Of a DNA stretch of 17,951 nucleotides, positions 6,422-14,828 are shown piece by piece; the first letter of the stretch is position 1; every line of letters begins with the position of its first letter. The notes below the pieces were generated by a model that saw only the letters and a list, made by a program, of their open reading frames with translations, was not told the origin of the DNA and made no database searches. The translations under genes and the position numbers were made by a program. The DNA is from Candidatus Omnitrophota bacterium (GTDB taxonomy: Bacteria; Omnitrophota; Koll11; Zapsychrales; Zapsychraceae), in NCBI GenBank assembly GCA_023140095.1, contig JAGLMJ010000012.1, forward strand, positions 1-17,951. The letters run 5' to 3'.

Positions 6422-6775
6422 CTAAGTCAGACTTGCTGACTTCTTTGGGGAGAAATCTTTTACCTTCCACTTGATCTCTATATCAAGGGTATGATGAAAC
6501 CGCACCCTCATCAGTTCCCGCTTATGTGTCACGTAAAAATACCCTTTTACATGAAAACTGAAGGTTTCGATCCCTTTCTTCGTATCAAAAGACTTACGGA
6601 TAAAGATCAAAGGCGGCTTTGACTCTGGCTTGTCCTCTTTGGCCCAGTCAACCGCATAGGCAAAACCCTTACGAACCTGGGTTTTGCACTCGTGATCCTC
6701 GGTTCTCGAATATATAGAGAAGGTCTTAATTCTCTTCTTTAGGTTAATGCGCTTTCTAAACAGTACTTTTTTCAT
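6422..6775 (-). CDS. Unknown 117-residue basic protein
   Basis: I do not recognise this protein. It has no signal peptide or membrane segment. It begins with a very basic stretch (KKVLFRKRINLKKRIKTF) and continues as alternating hydrophobic and charged residues that suggest beta strands (for example FSFHVKGYFYVTHKRELMRV). The ATG at 6773-6775 is preferred over an in-frame GTG 33 nt upstream (6806-6808) because GAGGGGGAGG lies just before the ATG. An extended -10 promoter lies upstream, hairpins and a terminator lie downstream, and the direction matches plsY, so it appears to be a single-gene unit. Coding evidence is the promoter, ribosome site and terminator framing an open frame. Confidence 0.6.
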   Translation of the reverse strand: MKKVLFRKRINLKKRIKTFSIYSRTEDHECKTQVRKGFAYAVDWAKEDKPESKPPLIFIRKSFDTKKGIETFSFHVKGYFYVTHKRELMRVRFHHTLDIEIKWKVKDFSPKKSASLT

Positions 6776-6836
6776 GTCCTCCCCCTCATTTCCTTCACTA
6801 TTTCTCACAAGCTGGTCATTGTCAAATTACAATGAA

Positions 6837-6864
6837 AGTATAGCACCCGAAAGACCCCAAACAA
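6837..6864 (-). promoter_or_regulatory. Promoter of the unknown gene, extended -10
   Basis: On the minus strand TTGTTT (6864-6859), a 16-nt spacer and TATACT (6842-6837) are seen, with TGC directly before the -10 box. The start would be near 6830, leaving a leader of about 55 nt to the ATG at 6775. The layout (16-nt spacer, TGC before the -10 box) matches the pnt promoter, which supports both. The rest of the 6865-6996 gap after plsY holds no convincing terminator or gene. Confidence 0.6.
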
Positions 6865-6996
6865 GAGGATAGGGCCTATTTGGGGGAAACGCTTTCCAAA
6901 TGTCGTCTCGACGGAGAATAAGGCCGGGAAGGAAAAAATGACGGAAATACAACCGGCTTTTCGACTTAGGAAAGGTGGTTTTTAGGAAGAAGAATA

Positions 6997-7623
6997 TTAT
7001 CGATTTTTACGGAAAGATAATGGAACGCGCGGCTCCTGGCCGGCAAAAAGGCGCTTGATATTGGCCTTGTGACGCAGGACAACAAATACGCAGAAAACAG
7101 CCCCAAGACAGACAATTGTGAACTCCTGCCCGGTCAGGACCATAATAATAGGAAGGCATGTCGTGGCAATGATCGATGAGACCGAAACAATACGTGTTAT
7201 GAGGAAACAGGCAACCCAAATAAGGAACGTCCAGAGAAGGACGGGCCGGATCATGGCAATTTTAAGGGTCAAACCGATAAGAACACCGAAGCTGGTCGCG
7301 ATCCCCTTGCCGCCCTTGAACTTAAGGAAAACCGTCCAATTATGCCCGCAGACAGCCACTAATGCAAGCACGACACGGTAAAGGATCTCGGTGAGCCCAA
7401 GCAGATCCGGCAGAAGCGCAACCGCTATGACCCCTTTGAGGATATCGAGCAAGAGAACGGTTATTCCCGGGCCTTTCCCTAATACACGGAAAACGTTTGT
7501 AGCCCCGACATTCCCGGAACCATGCTGCCGGATATCGAGCCCCTTGGACATCTTGCCGAAGATATAGGCTATCGGAATGGACCCGATCAAATAGCTTAAA
7601 ATCACTCCAAAGATGATCATCAT
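6997..7623 (-). CDS. plsY: Acyl-phosphate:glycerol-3-phosphate acyltransferase PlsY
   Basis: PlsY is the membrane enzyme that transfers an acyl group from acyl-phosphate to glycerol-3-phosphate, making lysophosphatidic acid, the first step of phospholipid synthesis. The 208 residues show five or more hydrophobic segments and all three family motifs: GSIPIAY (14-20), the glycerol-3-phosphate loop GSGNVGATN (35-43), and GHNWTVFLKFKGGKGIAT (93-110). The start overlaps the pgsA stop by 4 nt (ATGA, 7620-7623), so the two lipid genes are probably coupled. It is the last gene of the long minus-strand block. Confidence 0.96.
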   Translation of the reverse strand: MMIIFGVILSYLIGSIPIAYIFGKMSKGLDIRQHGSGNVGATNVFRVLGKGPGITVLLLDILKGVIAVALLPDLLGLTEILYRVVLALVAVCGHNWTVFLKFKGGKGIATSFGVLIGLTLKIAMIRPVLLWTFLIWVACFLITRIVSVSSIIATTCLPIIMVLTGQEFTIVCLGAVFCVFVVLRHKANIKRLFAGQEPRVPLSFRKNR

Positions 7624-8177
7624 ACGTCAGTTCCACTATTGAGCGCTTTAACACCTTTGAGGATATAATCGATCCCCGAAATAATAACCAGGACCAGGAT
7701 CACATACCACGAAAGAGAAAAGACCGGCCATTGCATTAATATCCCGACCACGGCCAATGACTGGAAAAACACGGTCATCTTCCCCCAGACCGTGGGATTA
7801 ATATCGATGTCCCTGTTAAAGAGGCGGATCACCGTGAACCCCAACAATAAAATAACATCCCGGCTGATCACAGCAACGACAAGCCAAATGGGAAACCGGA
7901 CCGTAGTGAATAGAACGCTGATCTTGTAGATACAAATATATGCGCTAATCAAAAGGATCTTGTCGGCTAACGGATCAAGGATCGCGCCGGCTTTCGTCTC
8001 TTGATGAAACTTGCGGGCCACGTACCCATCGAGGACATCTAAGGTAACCGCCAGCAAAAAGATCCCCAAAGCAACAAAACGCAGATAATCATTTTCCGGA
8101 GAGTAATACAGAACCGCAACAATGAAGAACGGCACGATCAAAAGACGGCCAACGGTTAATCGATTCGCAAGGGTCAT
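7620..8177 (-). CDS. pgsA: CDP-diacylglycerol--glycerol-3-phosphate 3-phosphatidyltransferase
   Basis: PgsA makes phosphatidylglycerol-phosphate from CDP-diacylglycerol and glycerol-3-phosphate at the membrane. The CDP-alcohol phosphotransferase signature D-x2-DG-x2-AR-x8-G-x3-D-x3-D is complete at about residues 47-72 (numbered from the chosen start), and hydrophobic helices fill the rest. I chose ATG 8175-8177 (185 residues, starting MTLANRLTVGR), which follows AGGATACCC and leaves a 7-nt gap after the lipoprotein gene. The longer reading would need TTG at 8198 and would overlap that gene by 14 nt. Other members of the same domain family (PgsB, phosphatidylserine or cardiolipin synthases) are less likely given the plsY partner. 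Confidence 0.92.
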   Translation of the reverse strand: MTLANRLTVGRLLIVPFFIVAVLYYSPENDYLRFVALGIFLLAVTLDVLDGYVARKFHQETKAGAILDPLADKILLISAYICIYKISVLFTTVRFPIWLVVAVISRDVILLLGFTVIRLFNRDIDINPTVWGKMTVFFQSLAVVGILMQWPVFSLSWYVILVLVIISGIDYILKGVKALNSGTDV

Positions 8178-8184
8178 GGGTATC

Positions 8185-8538
8185 CTATGGTTCGACAATT
8201 TCTAGTTTAACATTGTGTTCCGGACAGTATTCCATGTGCGCCGCGTAGCGCTCGCCTGTGATCGGGCAATATTTGACGACGGGGGCTTGCCCGCCAACAG
8301 ACCCGGTGATCGCCTGTATCGCGGTCTGCGCTTCCTCGTCGGTCCGGATCTGTTTCTCGAGGTTTTTAAGATCTTCCTCGCTCAGTTTTTTACCGCTGAG
8401 CGCCCCAGCGACAGCCGAAAGAGCTTCCTGGACGTCCTGTCCCGTTTCTCCCTCACCTTGGACAGAAGGTGCCGTCCGGCATCCTGAGAGAAGGATCATA
8501 ATAATAAAAACCGTCAGGCCTTTGATCGTAAACATCAT
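8185..8538 (-). CDS. Small lipoprotein with a C-terminal Cys/His cluster, function unknown
   Basis: The 117 residues start with a hydrophobic signal peptide and a lipobox LLSGC ending at C20, so the mature protein should be lipid-anchored. A helical, charged middle (about 34-80) follows. The C-terminus has C91, H101, C105 and H108 (C-x9-H-x3-C-x2-H) inside KYCPITGERY and EYCPEHNVKL, which resembles a small metal-binding knuckle. I know no family for it. The start overlaps the lepB stop by 4 nt (ATGA), and pgsA follows after 7 nt, so it is embedded in the operon. Metal binding is inference from spacing only. Confidence 0.8.
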   Translation of the reverse strand: MMFTIKGLTVFIIMILLSGCRTAPSVQGEGETGQDVQEALSAVAGALSGKKLSEEDLKNLEKQIRTDEEAQTAIQAITGSVGGQAPVVKYCPITGERYAAHMEYCPEHNVKLEIVEP

Positions 8539-9122
8539 TTGATAAACCGCATCCGGCTGAACGGCCAGTAAATAAGCTCGGCCCGGCCGATAATATTTTC
8601 ATGCGGGACAAAACCCCAAACGCGGCCATCCGAGCTTGAGGAACTATTGTCTCCTAAAACAAACACGTGCCCTTCGGGCACCGTGAACGGCTCCCCCTCC
8701 TGGCCGTAATTGACCCCGTTGTAATAATAGATGTTCTTGATCACAGGGGTCCTGATAAGCGCGCCGTCGATATAAAGGTCCCCCTCTTTGATCTCGACCT
8801 CTTCTCCCTCAAGGGCGACTAAGCGTTTAATGAAGTCTCTCGACGGGTCCATCGGGTAAACAAAAACGATCACGTCCCCCCGCTCCGGACTTGTCAAACC
8901 GGGAAGCCGTTTATGCCTTGTAAAAGGAACTCTTGGCCCGTACCGGAGCTTATTGACCATCAGCCGGTCGCGCTCGATCAATGTCGGTATCATCGACCCG
9001 CTGGGGATCTTAAAGGCCTGAATAAAAAAAGCCCGGATAAACATCGCCAGGACAAAAGCGATAACAATAGATTCCGTCCATTCACGGAACACTGAATTCT
9101 TCTTGAAAATTCTTCGTTTCAT
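8535..9122 (-). CDS. lepB: Signal peptidase I
   Basis: LepB cuts signal peptides from exported proteins at the outer face of the inner membrane. The 195-residue protein has a single N-terminal anchor (about 17-36), the catalytic serine S43 in SGSMIPT (41-47), the catalytic lysine K99 in DFIKRLVALEGE, and the conserved GDNS (157-160) with SDGR (164-167). The usual length of short bacterial LepB proteins is matched. ATG 9120-9122 follows AGGAGA, and lepA ends 7 nt upstream. Confidence 0.96.
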   Translation of the reverse strand: MKRRIFKKNSVFREWTESIVIAFVLAMFIRAFFIQAFKIPSGSMIPTLIERDRLMVNKLRYGPRVPFTRHKRLPGLTSPERGDVIVFVYPMDPSRDFIKRLVALEGEEVEIKEGDLYIDGALIRTPVIKNIYYYNGVNYGQEGEPFTVPEGHVFVLGDNSSSSSDGRVWGFVPHENIIGRAELIYWPFSRMRFIK

Positions 9123-9129
9123 AACTCTC

Positions 9130-10920
9130 CTATAATTTTAAAGCCGCTGAAAAAGCCTCTTGAGGGATCTCGACGTTCCCCACTTGTTTCATGCGCTTCT
9201 TGCCTTCTTTCTGCTTTTCCCAAAGTTTGCGCTTGCGCGTAATATCGCCGCCGTAACACTTCGCGGTCACATTCTTTCCGACGGATTTTACCTTCGCGCT
9301 CGAAATAATACGTCCGTCACAAGAGGCCTGTACGCGAACTTCGAACAATTGCTGCGGAATAAGGCTTTTGAGTTTCGTCACCAGCGCTAAGCCTTTTTCA
9401 TAGGCATGGTCCTTATGCACCAAACATGAAAACGCATCACAGACTTTATCATTGAGAAGAATGTCCAATCTTGCAATTTGGGCCTCATGATACCCTTTAA
9501 ATTTGTAGTCAATGGAGCCGTAACCGCGCGTGATCGATTTGATCATATCATTAAAATCAACAATAACCTCTGACAACGGAATATCAAAAATGATCTTCAT
9601 TCGGTCCGAAACATATTCACTGCTGACGAAGATCCCCCGCTTGCGTTTCGCCAACTCCATGACACCGTCCATATGATTGACCGGCGTTAGGATCGTCACC
9701 GTTAAGTAGGGCTCTTCAACACTTTTAACGTGCGAGCTATCCGGAAGTTCCGTCGGGCTTTCAAGATTGATCGTTGTTCCGTCTCTCTTGTGCACGAGAA
9801 ATTGAACATTGGGTGTTGTTAGAATAAGGTTAAGGTCATACTCTCTCTGCAGCCGTTCCTGGACAATGTCCATGTGCAGCAACCCTAGAAATCCGCACCG
9901 GAAACCATTGCCGAAAGACTGCGACGTTTCCGGCTCATAGACAAGGCTCGGGTCGCTTAAGCGCAGCTTTTCGATCGCCTCGCGCAGCGCCATAAAATCT
10001 TTTGTATTCACCGGATAGATGCCGCAAAAAACAAGCGGATTTAAATGGCGGTATCCTTCCAAAGGCTCAGCGGCTGGCTTAGCCGCATCCGTGACCGTAT
10101 CGCCCACGCGAACCTCGCGCGGCTCATGAATACTACAGGTGAGATATCCGACCTCTCCGCAACCCAGTTCCTTAACCTTGACGGCCGCAGGCCTGAAGAT
10201 CCCGACCTCCTCGACCGTATATTCTTTTTCCATATGCATCATCCGGATACGCATGCCGGGCTTGACCATTCCATCCATAATCCTTATGTAGATAATGATC
10301 CCTTTGTAAATGTCATACTTCATGTCAAAGATCAGCGCCTTAAGAGAACCCTCTTCCTTCCCGTCGGGGGGAGGAATGAATTCAATGATCCTCTCAAAAA
10401 GTTCCTTGACCCCTGTTCCTTCTTTAGCCGAAACAAGATGGATATTCTCCTCCTTAAATCCGAGTATCTCCATAAATTGCAGCTTGGCATGGTCCAGGTC
10501 GACGCTGGCAATATCGATCTTATTTAAAACAGGAAGGATCTCTAAATTGTTATCGATCGCCAGGTAGAAGTTCGCGACGGTCTGGGATTCGACCCCCTGG
10601 GAAGCATCAACGACTAAAAGAGACCCCTCGCAAGCTCTTAAGGATTTCTCAACCTCATAAGTAAAATCAACGTGACCCGGCGTGTCGATCAAGTTAAACA
10701 GATATGTCTGCCCGTCATTCGCTTTATATTTGATCCGCACCGCCGAGGCCTTGATCGTAATGCCCCGCTCGCGCTCCAGGTCCATATCATCAAGAAGCTG
10801 GTTCTTGAATTTCCGTTCATCAATAGCCCCGACGGACAACAATAGCCGGTCGGCTAACGTGGACTTGCCATGATCGATATGAGCAATAATTGAAAAATTA
10901 CGAATGAGCGATTTATCCAT
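9130..10920 (-). CDS. lepA: Elongation factor 4 (LepA), ribosome back-translocating GTPase
   Basis: LepA is a ribosome-bound GTPase related to EF-G. The 596 residues are full length. The GTPase motifs are AHIDHGKST (13-21), RERGITI (50-56), DTPGHVDF (79-86) and NKID (133-136), followed by the EF-G-like domains and the LepA-specific C-terminal domain ending in a basic segment (KEGKKRMKQVGN). The lepA-lepB pairing seen here is a classic arrangement. The start ATG (10918-10920) overlaps the end of cmk by 8 nt and has only an A-rich leader, so translation probably depends on coupling. Confidence 0.97.
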   Translation of the reverse strand: MDKSLIRNFSIIAHIDHGKSTLADRLLLSVGAIDERKFKNQLLDDMDLERERGITIKASAVRIKYKANDGQTYLFNLIDTPGHVDFTYEVEKSLRACEGSLLVVDASQGVESQTVANFYLAIDNNLEILPVLNKIDIASVDLDHAKLQFMEILGFKEENIHLVSAKEGTGVKELFERIIEFIPPPDGKEEGSLKALIFDMKYDIYKGIIIYIRIMDGMVKPGMRIRMMHMEKEYTVEEVGIFRPAAVKVKELGCGEVGYLTCSIHEPREVRVGDTVTDAAKPAAEPLEGYRHLNPLVFCGIYPVNTKDFMALREAIEKLRLSDPSLVYEPETSQSFGNGFRCGFLGLLHMDIVQERLQREYDLNLILTTPNVQFLVHKRDGTTINLESPTELPDSSHVKSVEEPYLTVTILTPVNHMDGVMELAKRKRGIFVSSEYVSDRMKIIFDIPLSEVIVDFNDMIKSITRGYGSIDYKFKGYHEAQIARLDILLNDKVCDAFSCLVHKDHAYEKGLALVTKLKSLIPQQLFEVRVQASCDGRIISSAKVKSVGKNVTAKCYGGDITRKRKLWEKQKEGKKRMKQVGNVEIPQEAFSAALKL

Positions 10921-11590
10921 CTTTTTTAATAGCTTTCAGCATCTCCTCGACAACCTCATCGATCGAAAGATGGGTTGAATCGATCACGACAGCATCATCG
11001 GCTTTCTTTAAAGGGCCTACGCTGCGGGTTTTATCTTTATGGTCCCGTTCCTTTAGCTCGGCGGTCAGCTTATCGGCATCGACATCATTGCCTTTCTCGC
11101 GCAATTCGTCGATACGCCGCCGGGAACGCTCCGTAACATCCGCATCAAGATAGAACTTGTTGGTCGCCTGCGGAAAAACGACCGTCCCGACATCGCGCCC
11201 CTCGACGACAACTCCCCTTCTCCCCCCGATCGCCCGCTGCCATTCAACCATGATCGCGCGCACGCGCGGAGCGCGCGCGACATAAAATGTCTTGTTCGTA
11301 ACCTCGATGGTCCTGATCGCTTCGCTGACATCTTCCCCATCAAGAAGGACCTTTACACTCGAGGCGCGATTCTCCAGATCGATCGTCGTCTCGCCGGCTA
11401 ATGCGACCAAAGCATCTTCGTCGTCCAGGTTAACATCCTGGCGGATCGCTTTTAACGTCAGCGCGCGGTACATCGCTCCGGTATCGAGATAGGAAAGATT
11501 TAATTCTGCAGCCAATCGCTTCGCTACAGTACTTTTTCCGGCGCCCGCGGGCCCGTCGATCGTGACAATTTGTGTTTGCTGGTCAGACAT
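10913..11590 (-). CDS. cmk: Cytidylate kinase
   Basis: Cmk phosphorylates CMP and dCMP with ATP. The 225-residue protein has the P-loop GPAGAGKST (13-21), DTGAMYRALT (36-45), and the substrate and lid segments VVEGRDVGTVVFP and LDADVTERSRRRIDE. The start ATG (11588-11590) lies 2 nt after the tyrA stop codon. No good Shine-Dalgarno sequence is visible, so it may be read by ribosomes finishing tyrA. In many bacteria aroA precedes cmk after tyrA, but no EPSP synthase gene is present here. Confidence 0.96.
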   Translation of the reverse strand: MSDQQTQIVTIDGPAGAGKSTVAKRLAAELNLSYLDTGAMYRALTLKAIRQDVNLDDEDALVALAGETTIDLENRASSVKVLLDGEDVSEAIRTIEVTNKTFYVARAPRVRAIMVEWQRAIGGRRGVVVEGRDVGTVVFPQATNKFYLDADVTERSRRRIDELREKGNDVDADKLTAELKERDHKDKTRSVGPLKKADDAVVIDSTHLSIDEVVEEMLKAIKKDG

Positions 11591-11592
11591 TA

Positions 11593-12447
11593 TTAGTTGA
11601 GTTTATTCCGCTTTTCCTGGGCTTGCGTAAAATACTGCACGAGGTTTTTTTGATCCCCGCTGACAATGGCCTTGCGAAAATGAGCGAGATATTCAACGTA
11701 TTGGTCCAAGGCATTAAGAATATTTTTTGAATTCGCCATGCAGATATCACTCCACATCTGCGGCGAGGAAGCCGCAACACGGCTTGTGTCTTTAAAGCCT
11801 TGTGAGGCATAGTCAAGAAACTTCAAAGGGATCCCCGATATCAACCCATAGGCCACCAAATGAGGCAAGTGGCTCACATAGGCAAGAATCTCATCATGTT
11901 CTTCAGGAGGCAATAACTTCACCTCCATGCCAAGTTTTGTCCAAAAGTGTTTGACCTTTTGTTTGGCAACTTGATTGGTCTTGCTCGTCGGGGTCATAAT
12001 ACAGGTCGACCCTTCAAAAAGATCGGCCGTGGCATTAGCCACTCCTTTTTTCTCAGACCCTGTCAAGGGATGCGATCCGACGAAGAAAGCAGGAGCGGAA
12101 AGGATCTTCTCTCCATATTCTATGATCCTTGCCTTAGCACTTCCCACATCGGTAACAATGCAGCCGCGTTTGAGATATGGATTAATGGTCGTGAACAGTT
12201 TTATAATAGAATCAACCGGTGTTGCCAGCACAACAAGATCCGCATTAGAGATCGCCTTCTTGACATCCAAACACGGAGTATCAATCGCATTGATCTTTAC
12301 AGCTTGATCCAATGCCGCCTGCCGATGGGACAAACCGATCACTTCGCGTGCAATCCGGTGTTTCTTTATTGCCATCCCCAATGAACCGCCCATCAAACCG
12401 ACACCGACGATAGCAACCCTTTTAAATACATGTGGTCTTAAAAGCAT
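11593..12447 (-). CDS. tyrA: Prephenate (or arogenate) dehydrogenase
   Basis: TyrA oxidises and decarboxylates prephenate to 4-hydroxyphenylpyruvate on the way to tyrosine. The 284 residues include the Rossmann loop GVGLMGGS (15-22), the segment DVGSAKARI (100-108), and the catalytic histidine H126 in VGSHPLTGSEKKG. A helical C-terminal dimer domain contains SHLPHLVAYGL. No ACT or chorismate mutase domain is fused. The ATG at 12445-12447 is the only sensible start, but its nearest AGGAG is about 14 nt away. It lies 133 bp from the DAHP synthase gene. Preference for prephenate or arogenate cannot be read from the sequence. Confidence 0.94.
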   Translation of the reverse strand: MLLRPHVFKRVAIVGVGLMGGSLGMAIKKHRIAREVIGLSHRQAALDQAVKINAIDTPCLDVKKAISNADLVVLATPVDSIIKLFTTINPYLKRGCIVTDVGSAKARIIEYGEKILSAPAFFVGSHPLTGSEKKGVANATADLFEGSTCIMTPTSKTNQVAKQKVKHFWTKLGMEVKLLPPEEHDEILAYVSHLPHLVAYGLISGIPLKFLDYASQGFKDTSRVAASSPQMWSDICMANSKNILNALDQYVEYLAHFRKAIVSGDQKNLVQYFTQAQEKRNKLN

Positions 12448-12472
12448 TTTAGGAAATCTTTCTCCTGCCGTA

Positions 12473-12501
12473 CCCGATATCGTACGCTCATCTTTATCGG
12501 G
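12473..12501. other. Short hairpin in the tyrA leader region
   Basis: CCCGATA (12473-12479) and TATCGGG (12495-12501) are perfect complements with a 15-nt loop. It lies in the 133-bp gap between the DAHP synthase gene and tyrA. There is no T-run and no leader peptide was found, so its role is unclear. Confidence 0.4.
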
Positions 12502-12580
12502 CCTGCAGGGTTATCTTCTATTCACTTATTTCGATCCTGCCTATTGAGCTTTCCGTGAAAAGAAGAAAAATCTTTGTTAA

Positions 12581-13597
12581 TTAAATGTCACGGGAGACTG
12601 CCGAGGTAATCTTCTTCAGATCTTTCATCAATAAATCAAATTGTTTGGGAACAAGCGACTGCTGGCCGTCGGAGAAGGCCTCTTCCGGAGAATCGTGCAC
12701 TTCGATCATTAATCCGTCGCAACCAGCCGCAACGCTCGCTTTGGCCACAGCGCCGACAAGCTTCCGGAGACCCGTCCCATGGCTGGGATCGGCAATAACC
12801 GGTAAATGCGACAATTGTTTGACAAGCGCGATCGCGTTGATGTCAAATGTGTTCCGGGTTCCCGTCTCAAAAGTGCGGATGCCGCGCTCGCACAACAAGA
12901 CATCGAAATTCCCGTTTGCAAGAATGTATTCGGCCGACATCAACCATTCTTTGATCGTCGCGCTCATCCCCCTTTTGAGCATGACGGTTTTTTTTGTCTT
13001 GCCGATTTCTTTAAGAAGAGAGAAATTCTGCATATTTCGGGCACCGATCTGAAGGATATCAGCATACTTGCAGATAAGGTCCAGGTCCCGTATATCCATC
13101 ACTTCCGTGATCGTCGCTAAACCGAACTCCTTTCCGGCTTCACATAAATATTTAAGCCCCTCTTCTCCCAGTCCCTGAAAATCATACGGAGAGGTCCTTG
13201 GCTTGAACGCCCCGCCGCGCAAAACCGTCGCTCCGGCTTTTTTTACCTTGCGCGCAATCGACCGCATGCCTTTGGCACTTTCGATCGAACAAGGACCGGC
13301 CATCACGAAGATCTTTTTACTGCCGAAACGGACATCCTTGTTGATCTTGATGATAGAATTCTCTTTCTTGAACTCACGCGAGACCAGACGATATGGAGCC
13401 AAAACCGGAATAACTTTCTCGACGCCGGGAAAGATTTCGAGAGGTGTTACGCGCAGAACATCTTCCGGACCGATCAACCCAATAACCGTCCGTTTTACCC
13501 CGCGGGAAATATTCGTTTTCAGCCCTAACTTCTTGGCTTTCTCAACGATATGTTTGATCTGTTCCTCTGTTGCGTTGGATTTTAAGACGACGATCAT
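12581..13597 (-). CDS. aroF: 3-deoxy-7-phosphoheptulonate (DAHP) synthase, Thermotoga-type
   Basis: This enzyme condenses phosphoenolpyruvate and erythrose 4-phosphate, opening the shikimate pathway. The 338 residues comprise an N-terminal ferredoxin-like domain (about 1-70; the family uses it for feedback control by tyrosine or phenylalanine) and a TIM-barrel catalytic domain with MAGPCSIES (99-107), [14 protein letters not shown] (127-140), [15 protein letters not shown] and ADPSHGTG. A strong AAAGGA lies just before ATG 13595-13597, and the start overlaps the hisC stop by 4 nt. KDO8P synthase is related, but the N-terminal domain and aromatic neighbours argue for DAHP synthase. Confidence 0.95.
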   Translation of the reverse strand: MIVVLKSNATEEQIKHIVEKAKKLGLKTNISRGVKRTVIGLIGPEDVLRVTPLEIFPGVEKVIPVLAPYRLVSREFKKENSIIKINKDVRFGSKKIFVMAGPCSIESAKGMRSIARKVKKAGATVLRGGAFKPRTSPYDFQGLGEEGLKYLCEAGKEFGLATITEVMDIRDLDLICKYADILQIGARNMQNFSLLKEIGKTKKTVMLKRGMSATIKEWLMSAEYILANGNFDVLLCERGIRTFETGTRNTFDINAIALVKQLSHLPVIADPSHGTGLRKLVGAVAKASVAAGCDGLMIEVHDSPEEAFSDGQQSLVPKQFDLLMKDLKKITSAVSRDI

Positions 13598-14679
13598 AGG
13601 ATTTCCTTTAATGTTTTCATCAACCGTTTATTTTCCTGCGCGGTCCCGATCGTGATGCGGATAAAATTGCTCAGACCCCAGACATTCATGTCCCGCACAA
13701 TGATGCCTTTTTTCATCAGTTTTTTTGAAACACGCGCAGCCTTGTCGTTCGTTTTGACCAGAATGAAATTTGTACAGCTTGTGACAAAGTCTAAATTTAG
13801 CTTCCTGAAACCTTCGCACAAATACTGCCGCTGGGCATTGACTTTCTTCGCTAAGCCGCGGTAATATGCCCGGTCTTTCAATACAGCCATCGCGGCGACC
13901 TGGGCCAGTGAATTAACATTGAACGGCTCACGGATACGGTTCAAAAGATCGATCAGCTGCGCATTCGCGATACCGTAACCGATCCGCAATCCGGCCAAGC
14001 CGTACATTTTCGAGAATGTCCGGGTGACGATAACATTCTTGTGCAACCTTAAAAGTTTAAGCGAATTAACATAATCGCGGGCATTGATATATTCATAGTA
14101 GGCCTCGTCGATAAATACAAGAATGTCCCGGCGCAATCCCTTTAGAAAGCCCCGCATCTCTTTCTCGGTAAAATACATCCCCGACGGATTATCCGGGTTG
14201 CCTAAAAAGATGATCTTTGTCTTACCCGTCACGGCCTTTTTCATCGCGTCAAGATCGTAATGAAAACTTTTAAGCGGAATTTCCTTCACCTTCGCGCCGG
14301 CAATCGACGAGGCAATGCTGTAGATCAAGAACGACGGTTTAGCGATAACGACCTCATCACCTTCACCAGCAAACGCGCGCACCGCCAAGACGATCAACTC
14401 GTCGGACCCGTTACCAAAGATCAGCTGTTTGCCTGAAACCTTAAGTTTTGCGGCTAAGGCCTTGCGCAGGTAATAACAATCGCCATCGGGATATCGATTC
14501 AGCTCCTTCGATGCGCCAGCGATCGCTTTAAGGACGCGAGGAGAAGGGCCGTAAGGGTTTTCATTGGACGCCAGTTTGATAACATCACGCAAACCCAATT
14601 CGCGTTTGACTTCCTCGATCGGTTTGCCCGGAACATAGGGTTTCACCGCAAGAATCGTTTTCTTAACAATACTTTTCAT
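13594..14679 (-). CDS. hisC: HisC-like aminotransferase, probably serving aromatic amino acids
   Basis: This is a fold-type I PLP aminotransferase of the histidinol-phosphate family. From the chosen ATG (14677-14679; 361 residues) visible motifs are [12 protein letters not shown] (36-47), GNGSDE (89-94), LGNPDNPSG (159-167), DEAYYEY, and the PLP lysine K224 in [16 protein letters not shown] start 36 nt upstream would add MGGARRRIADFN, unlike the family and inside the dispersed repeat. It is flanked by pheA and the DAHP synthase gene, with tyrA close by and no other his gene. HisC-family enzymes are known to transaminate phenylpyruvate and hydroxyphenylpyruvate, so a role as the Phe/Tyr transaminase is the likely inference; a dual role in histidine synthesis is possible. 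Confidence 0.93.
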   Translation of the reverse strand: MKSIVKKTILAVKPYVPGKPIEEVKRELGLRDVIKLASNENPYGPSPRVLKAIAGASKELNRYPDGDCYYLRKALAAKLKVSGKQLIFGNGSDELIVLAVRAFAGEGDEVVIAKPSFLIYSIASSIAGAKVKEIPLKSFHYDLDAMKKAVTGKTKIIFLGNPDNPSGMYFTEKEMRGFLKGLRRDILVFIDEAYYEYINARDYVNSLKLLRLHKNVIVTRTFSKMYGLAGLRIGYGIANAQLIDLLNRIREPFNVNSLAQVAAMAVLKDRAYYRGLAKKVNAQRQYLCEGFRKLNLDFVTSCTNFILVKTNDKAARVSKKLMKKGIIVRDMNVWGLSNFIRITIGTAQENKRLMKTLKEIL

Positions 14680-14692
14680 GTTGAAATCCGCT

Positions 14693-14747
14693 ATCCTTCG
14701 ACGCGCTCCCCCCACGCAAGAAAACAGCGGAGTCGCTTGCTCAGGAT
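14693..14747. repeat. Copy of the dispersed TTCG...GCTCAGGAT repeat
   Basis: ATCCTTCGACGCGCTCC and GGAGTCGCTTGCTCAGGAT face each other as an imperfect inverted repeat in the hisC/pheA gap. The pattern ATCCTTCG...GCTCAGGAT resembles the right arm of the element at 1006-1113 and the fragment near 1148. The gap (14680-14825) contains no gene. Confidence 0.5.
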
Positions 14748-14783
14748 GGTTCGTCGCGACAGATTCTTAAAAATGTTTATGGT

Positions 14784-14828
14784 TAATGGTGAGCAAGGCC
14801 ACCGATAGGTGGCCGCGCCGAACCATTA
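14784..14828. other. Two-tier hairpin overlapping the pheA stop codon
   Basis: An inner stem GGCCACC/GGTGGCC (14797-14803 and 14808-14814) has a GATA loop. An outer stem TAATGGT/ACCATTA (14784-14790 and 14822-14828) encloses it across asymmetric internal loops. The right outer arm includes the pheA stop codon (14826-14828). With no clean T-run after it on the minus strand, it is more likely an attenuating or mRNA-stabilising structure than a full terminator. Confidence 0.6.

Noticed and set aside
10045..10527. Plus-strand 160-codon frame opposite lepA
   Set aside because: It is antisense to a highly conserved GTPase gene and has no independent support.
12448..12580. Leader-peptide attenuator or T-box ahead of tyrA
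   Set aside because: No run of Phe, Tyr or Trp codons, no T-box core sequence and no terminator T-run could be found; only one short hairpin is present.
14680..14715. GTG start extending hisC by 12 residues
   Set aside because: The added residues (MGGARRRIADFN) come from the dispersed repeat and are not typical of HisC.
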